Counted from the stretch's first letter, positions 1 through 7,405 are shown. The stretch is DNA of 12,091 bases from Paracoccaceae bacterium (GCA_009920815.1 RFZH01000055.1:1-12091); one strand, 5' to 3'. The notes: generated by a model from the sequence alone, not told the origin. Translations and numbers: made by a program.

Positions 1-122
1 AACATTTCTTGAAAACGGCGATTGCAAAGCACAAGGCACAGTCTTTGATCATAAATTGTCAACGCCTGTTGGATTAGATTCAAACCAGCGCGTGTCATTG
101 ACTCTGTCGTGCGTCTATCCAT
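1..122 (-). CDS. PAS-domain protein, N-terminal fragment (probable hybrid sensor histidine kinase)
   Basis: The gene runs off the left edge, so only 40 complete codons are visible. After a short polar leader the protein reads GLNLIQQALTIYD and then LVLCNRRFQEMF. This is the start of a PAS_7-type domain (an amphipathic helix, then 'D..L.L..cNrrF.e'). In alphaproteobacteria such a domain usually opens a hybrid sensor kinase/response regulator of the NahK/ErcS type; that part is inference, because kinase and receiver domains lie outside the window. Three in-frame ATGs are possible, at 134, 122 and 98. I chose 122 because GGAGGGG lies at 126-132, just upstream. An in-frame TGA upstream closes the frame. 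A sigma-70-like promoter sits immediately before it, so it is probably not a member of the era operon, although it follows DUF1491 on the same strand. The PAS fold is fairly sure; the full protein type is not. Confidence 0.68.
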   Translation of the reverse strand, partial: MDRRTTESMTRAGLNLIQQALTIYDQRLCLVLCNRRFQEM

Positions 123-141
123 TCGCCCCTCCATGTGCAGG

Positions 142-171
142 GTTATCCCAAGTTTTTGCTCAGCCTGTCAA
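142..171 (-). promoter_or_regulatory. Predicted sigma-70-type promoter of the PAS-protein gene
   Basis: On the minus strand TTGACA (166-171, a perfect -35) is followed after 18 bases by GATAAC (142-147, four of six matches to TATAAT). The predicted start of transcription is near 135. That leaves a leader of about a dozen bases before the ATG at 122, or almost no leader before the ATG at 134. The rest of the 123-199 gap shows no convincing terminator for the operon upstream. The only dyad there, CACT-AAA-AGTG, has a four-base stem and no T-run. Confidence 0.5.
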
Positions 172-199
172 ATATGTTTAATATCCACTTTTAGTGTGA

Positions 200-520
200 C
201 TACATGTCATCCAAAAAATGCGCGCCGCTGGGGCTTTCTATTTCGATGACCCATAGATCTGCGTCTCGATTACGTTGGCGCGCAATCCATTCGTCCGCCT
301 GCGGTTCTAAAGATGTCAGCACAGCATTCCACACACGGCGATCGGCCAATATGTCGTATGCTTGTTCAAACAAGGCGACGTGACCGTCTAAACAGTTTAC
401 CTTGATCAAAATAGACCCGGCCGTATCGTCGCCGCGATGCAAAACATAAGCGGCAATATTCTCAAGCGAAAGGCGTTTGATATACGCCTTAACCCAGAAC
501 TCGGCCGCCAATCGCGTCAT
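200..520 (-). CDS. DUF1491 family protein
   Basis: A small protein of 106 residues recognised as DUF1491, a family of unknown function common in alphaproteobacteria. Family-like blocks are visible in order: RLAAEFWVKAYIKRL at residues 3-17, HRGDDTAGSILIKVNCLDG at 28-46, a helical middle, and the C-terminal DADLWVIEIE at 86-95 ending in an acidic HFLDDM. There is no signal peptide or membrane segment, so it should be cytoplasmic. Its ATG overlaps the TGA of era by four bases (ATGA), indicating translational coupling and membership of the rnc-era operon. It is the last gene of that operon before the PAS-protein gene. The family call is firm; no biochemical role can be given. Confidence 0.88.
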   Translation of the reverse strand: MTRLAAEFWVKAYIKRLSLENIAAYVLHRGDDTAGSILIKVNCLDGHVALFEQAYDILADRRVWNAVLTSLEPQADEWIARQRNRDADLWVIEIESPSGAHFLDDM

Positions 521-1422
521 GCGTTGCCGTCTTTGAAATCAAGTCCCATCTCAGAATATCGCTCGGCCTCATCCAACCATTTTTCGCGAACTTTGATTTG
601 GCAAAAAAGATGTACTTTACGGCCAAGGAATTCTTCTAATTCTTCGCGCGACGCTTTGGAAATGGCTTTAATGGTTTCGCCCTTATTACCCAAGATGATG
701 CCCTTGTGACCGTCACGTGCGACATAGATCACTTGATCAATGCGGGCACTGCCGTCTTTGCGTTCTTCCCAATTTTCCGTTTCAACGGTTAACTGATACG
801 GCAATTCCTGATGCAAGCGCAGTGTGAGCTTTTCCCGCGTCATTTCGGCAGCGATCATTCGCATCGGCAAATCGGCGATTTGATCCTCGGGATAAAGCCA
901 TGGGCTTTCGGGCAATTCATCGGCAAGCCATTTGCGTAAATCATCCACCCCATAGCCGCGCTCGGCCGAAATCATAAAGGTTTTTTCAAAGGCAAATGCA
1001 TCGTTCATACGCTGTGTCAGCGCCAACAAAACATCCGATTTCACCCGATCAATCTTGTTGATGGCAAGAGCGACGCGATGTCCTTTTGCGACCTCAGCCA
1101 AATTTTCTAGGATGCGCTCGACCCCTTCGGTTTTACCGCGATGCGCTTCGATTAACAGCACGATCACATCCGCATCTGCCGCCCCACCCCACGCAGCAGC
1201 CACCATCGCGCGGTCTAGGCGACGTCGTGGCTTGAACAGACCGGGCGTATCAACAAAAACGATCTGGCTATCGCCTTCCATCGCGACACCACGGATGCGG
1301 GCCCGAGTTGTTTGTACTTTATGCGTAACAATCGAAACCTTGGCCCCCACCATGCGGTTCAATAGTGTTGATTTGCCCGCATTGGGTTCGCCGATTAAGG
1401 CAACAAAGCCTGCTTTGGTCAT
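517..1422 (-). CDS. era: GTPase Era, 30S ribosomal subunit maturation factor
   Basis: Era is an essential GTPase that binds the 3' end of 16S rRNA and helps assemble the small ribosomal subunit. At 301 residues it has the normal family length. The G domain shows G1 GEPNAGKS (11-18), the switch I threonines in VQTTRARIRG (36-45), G3 DTPG (58-61), G4 NKID (122-125) and G5 SAE (152-154). ELPY (206-209) lies at the linker, and the C-terminal KH domain carries the RNA-binding loop GNKG (245-248). The start is an ATG only five bases after the TAA stop of rnc. Era and RNase III act in the same rRNA-maturation pathway, and rnc-era adjacency is widespread in bacteria. All key motifs are intact. Confidence 0.98.
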   Translation of the reverse strand: MTKAGFVALIGEPNAGKSTLLNRMVGAKVSIVTHKVQTTRARIRGVAMEGDSQIVFVDTPGLFKPRRRLDRAMVAAAWGGAADADVIVLLIEAHRGKTEGVERILENLAEVAKGHRVALAINKIDRVKSDVLLALTQRMNDAFAFEKTFMISAERGYGVDDLRKWLADELPESPWLYPEDQIADLPMRMIAAEMTREKLTLRLHQELPYQLTVETENWEERKDGSARIDQVIYVARDGHKGIILGNKGETIKAISKASREELEEFLGRKVHLFCQIKVREKWLDEAERYSEMGLDFKDGNA

Positions 1423-1427
1423 AAGGT

Positions 1428-2108
1428 TTATTGTTCCAATTTTGTTAAAAGATCTTGTGCAGCCGCCTGCTGAGCCACCCGTTTTGAACCTGCAGATGCA
1501 ACAGCGCTTTCGCCCGTTTTTAGCACAACTCGGATTTCAAAAATAGGGGCGTGATCCGGCCCCGAGCGCGATAACACATCGTAATCAGGTGGCGGCAACC
1601 CACGGGCTTGGGCCCATTCCTGCAGTATAGTTTTTGCGTCACGTGCATCGGTATCGACGTGATGAATGCGCTGTCCCCACAGAGCGAGGATAACAGTCTT
1701 AGCTACACTAAAGCCAGCGTCCAGATAAATTGCAGCAATGACAGCCTCCATCGCGTCACCCAACAATGCATCTTTACGCCTGCCGCCAGATTTCATTTCT
1801 GAACGACCCAGCTTAAGCACCGCACCCAAATCAATTTCCCGCGCAACATCCGCACAGGTTTCTTTTCGCACCAATGCATTATAGCGTGGCGCAAGAGCCC
1901 CCTCTTTCGCGTCCAGGTCATGGGCCAAAAGCGCCTCGGCCATCACCAAACCCAAAACACGGTCCCCAAGAAACTCAAGACGTTGATTATCCGCACGCGT
2001 TGCGCTTGCGATTGATGGATGGGTTAAAGCTTCGATTAAAACGTCAAGCGACTGGAACCGATGTCCCAGCCGCTGTTCAAACGCAGTTATATCTGCTGAT
2101 CGCTTCAC
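1428..2108 (-). CDS. rnc: Ribonuclease III
   Basis: RNase III cuts double-stranded RNA, notably rRNA precursors and structured mRNAs. The protein has 226 residues. The catalytic domain (about 5-150) contains the signature NQRLEFLGD (41-49). The metal-binding residues E45, D49, E69, D118 and E121 are present, with the last two in GDAMEAVIAAIYLD (117-130). The glutamate matching E. coli E38 is Q42 here; I believe this substitution is usual in Rhodobacterales. A dsRNA-binding domain fills the C-terminus (about 156-226) and ends in the GSKRVAQQAAAQDLL helix. The start codon is GTG and overlaps the lepB stop as GTGA, with AAGG seven bases upstream as the ribosome binding site. era follows after five bases. 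Confidence 0.97.
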   Translation of the reverse strand: MKRSADITAFEQRLGHRFQSLDVLIEALTHPSIASATRADNQRLEFLGDRVLGLVMAEALLAHDLDAKEGALAPRYNALVRKETCADVAREIDLGAVLKLGRSEMKSGGRRKDALLGDAMEAVIAAIYLDAGFSVAKTVILALWGQRIHHVDTDARDAKTILQEWAQARGLPPPDYDVLSRSGPDHAPIFEIRVVLKTGESAVASAGSKRVAQQAAAQDLLTKLEQ

Positions 2109-2947
2109 TGTATTGCCTTGAAGTAACGGTCAGACCGCCATTGCCAGAAAAACAACATTGATCGTCCCGCGGATGAAAACATAATTCGATCGGCGCGTCC
2201 GATAATGTCTTTGGCTGGCACGAAACCGACACCACCACGTACCTGTGGAACGCGACTATCGCTAGAATTGTCCCTATTGTCGCCCATGAAAAAATAATGC
2301 CCCTCGGGAACAGTGAACACAGCGGTGTTGTCCGTAAAGCTATCACCGATGTTCAAAATCGAATGCGAAAGGCCATTGGGCAATGTCTCTACATAACGGG
2401 ATTTCAGACATGCGCCGCCGTCACCGACAGCCCCATTTTCACAACGTGGACGATGGCCGAAAGGGCCTTGCGGTTCCATCACTTCTGAAAAATCGTCGAC
2501 CTTGGTTTGTTTCGCTTCGACGCCGTTGATAAAAACAACGCCGTCTTTCAATTGTACCTTGTCCCCGGGTGTTCCGATCAAGCGTTTAATATAATCACGG
2601 CCCGTCACAGGATGACGGAACACAACAACATCACCGGCTTTTGGGTCACCGCCAAACAAACGTCCTTCGCTTTTTTGAAGCCAACCACACACATCTTGCG
2701 CATCAATATTGATACCGATTGCAGGGATCGAAACAGTTGGGCAAGATGCATATGAATACCCATAGGCCATTTTGTTAACGAATAAGAAATCACCAATTAA
2801 AAGTGTATCTTTCATCGATCCAGACGGGATCCAAAAAGGTTGAAAGAATAAAGTTCTGAAAAGACCAGCCAACAGCAACGCGTAAACGACAGTCTTTATC
2901 GTTTCTAGAATTGTGCCGTCTTTTTTGGCGATGTTATCAGCCATCAT
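2105..2947 (-). CDS. lepB: Signal peptidase I
   Basis: LepB is an inner-membrane serine protease that removes signal peptides from exported proteins on the periplasmic side. The 280-residue protein has one N-terminal membrane helix (about 15-37), then the catalytic serine in PSGSM (S44), the catalytic lysine in DYIKRLIG (K121) and the conserved box GDNRDNSSDSR (222-232). An insertion between about residues 65 and 100 carries C69 and C87, and a second loop carries C169 and C180. These four periplasmic cysteines could form two disulfides, which is inference. The frame opens with two consecutive ATGs. AGGAG (2951-2955) lies three bases from the first and six from the second, so translation probably begins at 2944. 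Its stop overlaps the GTG of rnc, and acpS lies 48 bases upstream, the widest gap inside the operon. Confidence 0.97.
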   Translation of the reverse strand: MMADNIAKKDGTILETIKTVVYALLLAGLFRTLFFQPFWIPSGSMKDTLLIGDFLFVNKMAYGYSYASCPTVSIPAIGINIDAQDVCGWLQKSEGRLFGGDPKAGDVVVFRHPVTGRDYIKRLIGTPGDKVQLKDGVVFINGVEAKQTKVDDFSEVMEPQGPFGHRPRCENGAVGDGGACLKSRYVETLPNGLSHSILNIGDSFTDNTAVFTVPEGHYFFMGDNRDNSSDSRVPQVRGGVGFVPAKDIIGRADRIMFSSAGRSMLFFWQWRSDRYFKAIQ

Positions 2948-2950
2948 ATG

Positions 2951-2955
2951 CTCCT
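2951..2955 (-). promoter_or_regulatory. Ribosome binding site of lepB
   Basis: AGGAG on the minus strand is followed by CAT and then by ATGATG. Spacing is three bases to the first ATG and six to the second. The second spacing is close to the usual optimum, so the second methionine (2944) is the better start. Confidence 0.6.
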
Positions 2956-2995
2956 AAAATATATCCAAGCTTCTTGAAGCGTGATTGGCCAAGAG

Positions 2996-3397
2996 TCAAG
3001 GCAATGGGCGTGCCTCGATGACCACAAAAGCTTGTGCCCATGGGTGATCATCGGTCAGCGAAACATGAACGATCGCCTCATGTCCGGGGGGCGTCATGTC
3101 GTCCAGGCGCGTCTTTGCCCACCCTGTCAAGGTCATCACGGGCTGCCCCGTCCTTAGATTGGACACAGCCATATCTTTCCAAGAAATGCCCATGCGCAAC
3201 CCCGTGCCCAGCGCTTTCGAACAGGCCTCTTTGGCGGCCCAACGTTTTGCATAGGTGCCCGCTTCGTCTTTGCGTCGGTTTGCTTTCGCCTGCTCGCGTT
3301 CGGTGAAAACACGGTTCCGAAAGCGATCACCGTGACGGTCCAGAACAGCTTGGATGCGTTCGATATTAGCTAAATCCGTTCCGACGCCTAATATCAT
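2996..3397 (-). CDS. acpS: Holo-[acyl-carrier-protein] synthase
   Basis: AcpS transfers the 4'-phosphopantetheine arm from CoA to a serine of apo-ACP, which activates ACP for fatty acid and lipid A synthesis. The protein has 133 residues, normal for the family. The N-terminal MILGVGTDL supplies the metal-binding Asp8. VFTEREQAKA (30-39) is the usual second block, and RWAAKEACSKALGTG (52-66) contains the second metal ligand, Glu57. The ATG overlaps the TGA of pdxJ by four bases (ATGA). The acpS-pdxJ pairing is common in proteobacteria. Nothing is truncated. Confidence 0.97.
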   Translation of the reverse strand: MILGVGTDLANIERIQAVLDRHGDRFRNRVFTEREQAKANRRKDEAGTYAKRWAAKEACSKALGTGLRMGISWKDMAVSNLRTGQPVMTLTGWAKTRLDDMTPPGHEAIVHVSLTDDHPWAQAFVVIEARPLP

Positions 3398-4164
3398 TCA
3401 GAGCGGGCCTCATTCATCATACGTCGCATCTCAGTGATGGCATTTTCCAATCCAACGAATATCGCCTGAGAAATTAAGAAATGCCCAATATTCAGTTCTC
3501 GTATTTCTGGGATCCCAGCGATTGGCGCAACCGTGTCATAGGTCAATCCGTGACCTGCGTGAACTTCAAGCCCTAATGAATGTGCGTATGCGGCCATTTC
3601 GCGAATGCGTACTAGTTCTGCGTCGCGCTTTTCAAAATCGCCTTCATAGTGAAAATCGCAATACGCACCTGTATGCAGTTCGACAACCTGCGCACCAATG
3701 CGATGTGACGCAGCGATCTGATCACTGTCCGCCGCAATGAACATCGACACGCGGCATCCGGCATCGATCAGCGGTGCAACAAATCGAGCCAATCGGTTAT
3801 CATCCCCCGCGACGTTTAGGCCACCCTCTGTGGTACGTTCTTCTCTGCGTTCTGGCACGATGCAAACGGCGTGTGGTCTGTGGCGCAAGGCGATTGCCTG
3901 CATCTCTGCGGTTGCCGCCATTTCAAAGTTGAGAGGTATAGAAATAGCATCACTGATACGTTCAATATCTTCGTCGCGAATATGACGGCGATCTTCGCGC
4001 AGATGCGCTGTGATGCCATCAGCCCCCGCGCGTTCTGCCAAGATGGCCGCTTCTGTGGGGTCAGGGTATTGGGAACCCCTTGCATTTCTGACGGTTGCCA
4101 CATGATCAATATTCACACCAAGACGCTGCCGCATTTCCAAAACCTTTTGTTTATCGCACAACAT
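3394..4164 (-). CDS. pdxJ: Pyridoxine 5'-phosphate synthase
   Basis: PdxJ condenses 3-amino-2-oxopropyl phosphate with 1-deoxyxylulose 5-phosphate to give pyridoxine 5'-phosphate, the last ring-forming step of de novo vitamin B6 synthesis. The TIM-barrel motifs are complete: LGVNIDHVATVRNARG (15-30), ITAHLREDRRHI (51-62), VELHTGAYCD (161-170), VHAGHGL (201-207) and ELNIGHFLI (223-231) near the end. The ATG at 4164 overlaps the TAA of the DUF2062 gene by one base (TAATG). A second candidate is the ATG at 4134, which has AAAGG eight bases upstream and would give a start closer to typical family members. The choice between the two cannot be settled from the sequence. Confidence 0.97.
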   Translation of the reverse strand: MLCDKQKVLEMRQRLGVNIDHVATVRNARGSQYPDPTEAAILAERAGADGITAHLREDRRHIRDEDIERISDAISIPLNFEMAATAEMQAIALRHRPHAVCIVPERREERTTEGGLNVAGDDNRLARFVAPLIDAGCRVSMFIAADSDQIAASHRIGAQVVELHTGAYCDFHYEGDFEKRDAELVRIREMAAYAHSLGLEVHAGHGLTYDTVAPIAGIPEIRELNIGHFLISQAIFVGLENAITEMRRMMNEARSE

Positions 4165-4811
4165 TAATCAGCGCTCTGACCAGCCTTTTTTGCTTTTATC
4201 GCGCGTAATTTCGCCTTTAATACACCTCGCCGGCGGTTTTGATAAGCACGGATCAATGGCACGGATACAATATAAAAAATCGTTGATACAATTATACCAG
4301 GAATAATCCCACCAATCAGATATGGAAAAAACACATCATCATAAAATCGGATGAGATTACCCCAATCCGGGGTGTCGCCGTTAAACAAACTAAGGAAATT
4401 TGCCTTGAGATCGTGCCCGGCATCTGCAAAATTTTGGATGAATGACGCCCTATGTGCATCATCATGTGAATATTCATTTCCCAAAATAAAGTGACCCGTT
4501 TTCAAGGAAACGATACCGATCGGCAAATACGTCAGCGGGTTTCCGAAAAACGTTGCCAAAAGTGCCGCAAGGATATTGCCATTCATCAGGCGCGCAACAG
4601 CGGCGGCATGAATAAAATGAAGCCCATAAAACGGTGTAAACGTTGTATAGACACCTGCCCATATTCCACGCGCTATGCGTTGAGGCGTGTCGGGCAAACG
4701 GTGCAAACGGTGTTTGATATAATAAAATGCACGGCCCCAGCCACCCTTGGGCCAAAAAAACCGTAGAATAATATCTAGGATTGGTCTTTTATCTCTTCGT
4801 TTAAAGACCAC
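4164..4811 (-). CDS. DUF2062 domain-containing membrane protein
   Basis: A 215-residue membrane protein of the DUF2062 family, whose function is not established. A basic N-terminus (FKRRDKRP) leads to the family core TPQRIARGIWAGVYTTFTP (42-60). Hydrophobic segments follow at about 62-77 and 80-101, the second containing the conserved ATFFGNPLTYLPIG. A longer one lies near the end at about 160-187 (FFPYLIGGIIPGIIVSTIFY). The C-terminus is strongly basic. The start is a GTG preceded by GAGGG (4816-4820). The nearby ATGs at the relA/spoT-type gene's stop are out of frame and close quickly. It lies 26 bases after the ppGpp enzyme gene, and its stop touches the pdxJ start. Its place in the operon gives no direct clue to function. 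Confidence 0.85.
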   Translation of the reverse strand: MVFKRRDKRPILDIILRFFWPKGGWGRAFYYIKHRLHRLPDTPQRIARGIWAGVYTTFTPFYGLHFIHAAAVARLMNGNILAALLATFFGNPLTYLPIGIVSLKTGHFILGNEYSHDDAHRASFIQNFADAGHDLKANFLSLFNGDTPDWGNLIRFYDDVFFPYLIGGIIPGIIVSTIFYIVSVPLIRAYQNRRRGVLKAKLRAIKAKKAGQSAD

Positions 4812-4837
4812 TCAGCCCTCTTTCATTCATAAAACTG

Positions 4838-6955
4838 TTAATCGCCAGGTCGCCGAAGACGTTTGACCATGGCCACTTCACTTTCTGCTTCTAACCGCGT
4901 GTGCACATTTAGCAAGTGTTCAACATCACTTAGCTCGATCGATAACTCAATTTTATAAAAATCAGGTTTTCTATCGACAAAGTTCAGATCTGATATGTTT
5001 GCCCCAAGAGAGCCAATCAAAGTACAAACACGGCCTAAAACACCTGCATCATTGCTTATGGTCACTTCAAGTGTAACGGGATAAATCGCCGCATGTTTAC
5101 CCGAGTGCCAATGTAAGTCGATCCAAGCCTCGTTCAAGTGTTCATAGCGCAATAATTCTGGACAATGGATGGCATGAACGGCGACACCCTTTCCAGGCAG
5201 AGCGATCCCTGCAATCCGATCCCCGGGTAAAGGTTCACAACAACTTTGACGGTCAAAGTTCTGTCCAGGCGCCAAACCGATCACGGCACGTTTTTGATCG
5301 ACCTCTGGCCGTTGGTCAGCTGCTATTTCTGGGAAAAGCATTTTAATCACATCGCGCGTGGCCACCTCGGCGCTCCCCAGTTGTGCAAGCAATTCATTGC
5401 CGGATTTTATACGCAGTTTTTTCGCTGCGCTTTCAATCAATTTATCCGTCAGCTTTTTATCATAATGATCGAATGCTGCCCGCAAAAGTTCCTGACCCAT
5501 CACAATATGGCGATTACGGTCCGCTTTACGCAAGGCACGACGAATCGCGGTTTTTGCTTTTCCCGTCACCGCCATTTCAAGCCATGTCGCCTGCGGCTGT
5601 TGACCAACTGCTGTGATAATTTCAACCGATTGCCCATTGCGTAAACGGGTCCATAGCGGCACGCGCAACCCATCCACTTTTGCGCCGACGCAGACATCAC
5701 CGACCAAACGGGTGTGAATTGCATAGGCAAAATCAATTGGCGTCGCCCCTTTGGGGAATTTCAGAACATCGCCTTTCGGTGTAAAGCAAAACACCTGATC
5801 GGCATACATCTCGAGCTTAACCGCTTCTAGAAAAGCGTCATGATCATCTTCTGAGTCGAATTCGCTGATTAACTTTGTGATCCATTGCACCGGATCCACG
5901 GTAAAGCGGTTTTTTGACCGAATGCCGTCACGGTATGACCAGTGGGCAGCAACACCTGATTCGGCGACTTCGTGCATTTCATATGTTCTAATTTGCACTT
6001 CAACGCGCTTGCCATCTCGGCCCGACACAGTCGTATGAATAGACCGATATCCATTGCTTTTGGGTTGACTGATATAGTCTTTGAAACGACCAGGAACTGC
6101 ACGCCAACGCTGGTGGATTACGCCCAAGATGCGGTAACATTCCGCTTCTGTTTCGCAAATCAATCGAAAACCATAGACATCGGATAAGCGTGAAAATGTC
6201 AGCTCTTTTTCCTGCATTTTGCGCCACGCAGAATAGGGCTTTTTTGCACGTCCGAGGACTTTGGCCTTGATCCCCGCTTTTTCAAGTTCAAGGTTCATGT
6301 CCCCTGTGATCCGTTCGATCACGTCACCCGTTTCACGCTGAAGGTTCACAAAACGACGAATAATCGAATTTCGCGCTTCGGGGTTTAGGACACGAAAAGA
6401 TAGGTCTTCCAGCTCTTCGCGCATCGACTGCATACCCATACGGCCTGCAAGGGGCGCAAAAATATCCATAGTTTCCCGCGCTTTTTGCGCCTGCTTTTCG
6501 GGCTTCATCGACTTGATCGTCTTCATATTATGCAGACGGTCCGCAAGTTTGACCAAGATTACCCGAATATCCTGCGCAATGGCCAAAAATAGCTTACGCA
6601 TGTTTTCTGCTTCTTTTGTCTCAGCAGATGAAAGTTGCATATTCGTTAGCTTTGTCACGCCATCCACAAGATCGGCGATTTCCGGCGTGAACAGTTCACC
6701 AACCTCTTGTTTGGTTGATCCTGTATCTTCGATTGTATCGTGCAACAGCGCTGTAATGATCGTCGCATCATCAAGCTTTTGTTCGGCAAGGATTTGCGCC
6801 ACGGCCACAGGATGCGTGAAATAAGGTTCACCCGACTTGCGGAATTGTCCCTCGTGTTTTTGTTGGCCATAATTATAGGCCGCGATAATCATCGCGCGAT
6901 TTGATTTTGGGTTGTACGAATGTAGGAGATCGGCCAGGTCTTCCGCGCTTAGCAT
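4838..6955 (-). CDS. rsh: Bifunctional (p)ppGpp synthetase/hydrolase (RelA/SpoT family, Rsh)
   Basis: This is a long RSH enzyme of 705 residues, which makes and breaks the stringent-response alarmone (p)ppGpp. The N-terminal HD hydrolase domain has HDTIEDTG (72-79, with the metal-binding H72/D73) and KLADRLHNMKT (136-146). The synthetase domain shows YGFRLICET (261-269), PGRFKDYI (288-295) and SNGYRSIHTTVSG (300-312). The RFKD loop (290-293) is the RXKD form seen in bifunctional enzymes rather than the EXDD form of synthetase-only RelA. A TGS domain (about 387-448) and a helical region follow. The conserved cysteine pair SCCEPLPGD (571-579) precedes a C-terminal ACT domain (about 625-700). 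Both activities therefore look intact. AAGG seven bases before the ATG is the ribosome binding site, and rpoZ ends 23 bases upstream. Confidence 0.97.
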   Translation of the reverse strand: MLSAEDLADLLHSYNPKSNRAMIIAAYNYGQQKHEGQFRKSGEPYFTHPVAVAQILAEQKLDDATIITALLHDTIEDTGSTKQEVGELFTPEIADLVDGVTKLTNMQLSSAETKEAENMRKLFLAIAQDIRVILVKLADRLHNMKTIKSMKPEKQAQKARETMDIFAPLAGRMGMQSMREELEDLSFRVLNPEARNSIIRRFVNLQRETGDVIERITGDMNLELEKAGIKAKVLGRAKKPYSAWRKMQEKELTFSRLSDVYGFRLICETEAECYRILGVIHQRWRAVPGRFKDYISQPKSNGYRSIHTTVSGRDGKRVEVQIRTYEMHEVAESGVAAHWSYRDGIRSKNRFTVDPVQWITKLISEFDSEDDHDAFLEAVKLEMYADQVFCFTPKGDVLKFPKGATPIDFAYAIHTRLVGDVCVGAKVDGLRVPLWTRLRNGQSVEIITAVGQQPQATWLEMAVTGKAKTAIRRALRKADRNRHIVMGQELLRAAFDHYDKKLTDKLIESAAKKLRIKSGNELLAQLGSAEVATRDVIKMLFPEIAADQRPEVDQKRAVIGLAPGQNFDRQSCCEPLPGDRIAGIALPGKGVAVHAIHCPELLRYEHLNEAWIDLHWHSGKHAAIYPVTLEVTISNDAGVLGRVCTLIGSLGANISDLNFVDRKPDFYKIELSIELSDVEHLLNVHTRLEAESEVAMVKRLRRPGD

Positions 6956-6978
6956 TTAGGAACCTTGGCCTTTCTGTT

Positions 6979-7332
6979 TTATTCCTGGCCTTGCGCCGCC
7001 ATGAGTGCGCGCAGCAGTTTTTCTTCGGACATGTCGTCGTCTTCGGGCTTGTCTGCCTCACCGCTCATCAACAGAGCCATTGAATCATCTTCAGGCTCGT
7101 CAACTTCGATCTGTGTCTGGTTCGATTCGATCAAACGTTCACGCAATTCATCTGCTGACTGCGTTTCGTCTGCAATCTCGCGCAGCGCAACAACAGGATT
7201 TTTGTCATTGTCGCGATCAACGGTCAATGTTGAACCCGCCGAGATTTCACGCGCACGATGCGCCGCAAGCATGACCAACTCAAAACGGTTGGAAACTTTA
7301 TCTACGCAATCTTCTACTGTCACGCGTGCCAT
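6979..7332 (-). CDS. rpoZ: DNA-directed RNA polymerase subunit omega
   Basis: Omega is the small RNA polymerase subunit that chaperones beta-prime. In E. coli its N-terminus forms part of ppGpp binding site 1. The protein has 117 residues and begins MARVTVEDCVDKVSNRFELV, the family signature including the MAR start that contacts ppGpp in E. coli. MLAAHRAREI (21-30) and NPVVALREIA (45-54) complete the conserved core. The C-terminal half is long, acidic and probably flexible, with two ED-rich stretches (77-83 and 96-104). AGGAG (7339-7343) lies six bases before the ATG. This is the first gene of the long operon and directly precedes the ppGpp enzyme gene, an order seen in many proteobacteria. 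Confidence 0.97.
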   Translation of the reverse strand: MARVTVEDCVDKVSNRFELVMLAAHRAREISAGSTLTVDRDNDKNPVVALREIADETQSADELRERLIESNQTQIEVDEPEDDSMALLMSGEADKPEDDDMSEEKLLRALMAAQGQE

Positions 7333-7348
7333 GATACTCTCCTAGGTG

Positions 7349-7358
7349 ATCGATCGAT
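7349..7358. promoter_or_regulatory. Perfect 10-base palindrome in the rpoZ leader
   Basis: ATCGATCGAT is a perfect palindrome lying between the predicted transcription start (near 7363) and the ribosome binding site of rpoZ (7339-7343). It could be a protein-binding site or simply a short tandem of ATCG. No known operator is recognised. Confidence 0.25.
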
Positions 7359-7369
7359 AGGAAGTTCGG

Positions 7370-7398
7370 CATATACGCCCATCACAACGGAATGGCAA
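7370..7398 (-). promoter_or_regulatory. Predicted sigma-70-type promoter of the rpoZ operon
   Basis: On the minus strand TTGCCA (7393-7398, five of six to TTGACA) is followed after exactly 17 bases by TATATG (7370-7375, four of six to TATAAT). The predicted start is near 7363, giving a leader of about 30 bases before the rpoZ ATG. The -35 box lies just downstream of the folK stop codon (7406-7408), so the 73-base gap between folK and rpoZ is almost filled by this promoter and leader. Confidence 0.6.
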
Positions 7399-7405
7399 GG
7401 GGCGA

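Noticed and set aside
1055..1546. Open frame of 163 codons on the plus strand opposite era and the end of rnc
   Set aside because: Its product is low-complexity and Arg/Ser/Pro-rich with no domain, it has no ribosome binding site, and it is the antisense shadow of intact era and rnc.
2630..2760. Cysteine-bearing insertion in LepB as a novel domain
   Set aside because: From memory, many Rhodobacterales LepB proteins carry the same type of insertion with equivalent cysteines, so it is a lineage feature rather than something new.
2969..2980. Inverted repeat GCTTC-TT-GAAGC between acpS and lepB
   Set aside because: The two-base loop leaves only a four-pair hairpin in practice, there is no T-run, and the operon clearly continues through it.
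2948..2999. Possible internal promoter before lepB (TTGACT at 2994-2999 and TATATT at 2958-2963)
   Set aside because: The two boxes are 30 bases apart, far outside the usual 16-19, and no better -35 lies in front of TATATT.
7376..7404. Inverted repeat CGCCC...GGGCG around the rpoZ -35 box, considered as a folK terminator
   Set aside because: The arms are five bases with a 19-base loop and no T-run follows, so it cannot be supported as a terminator. Overlap with the promoter is the simpler reading.
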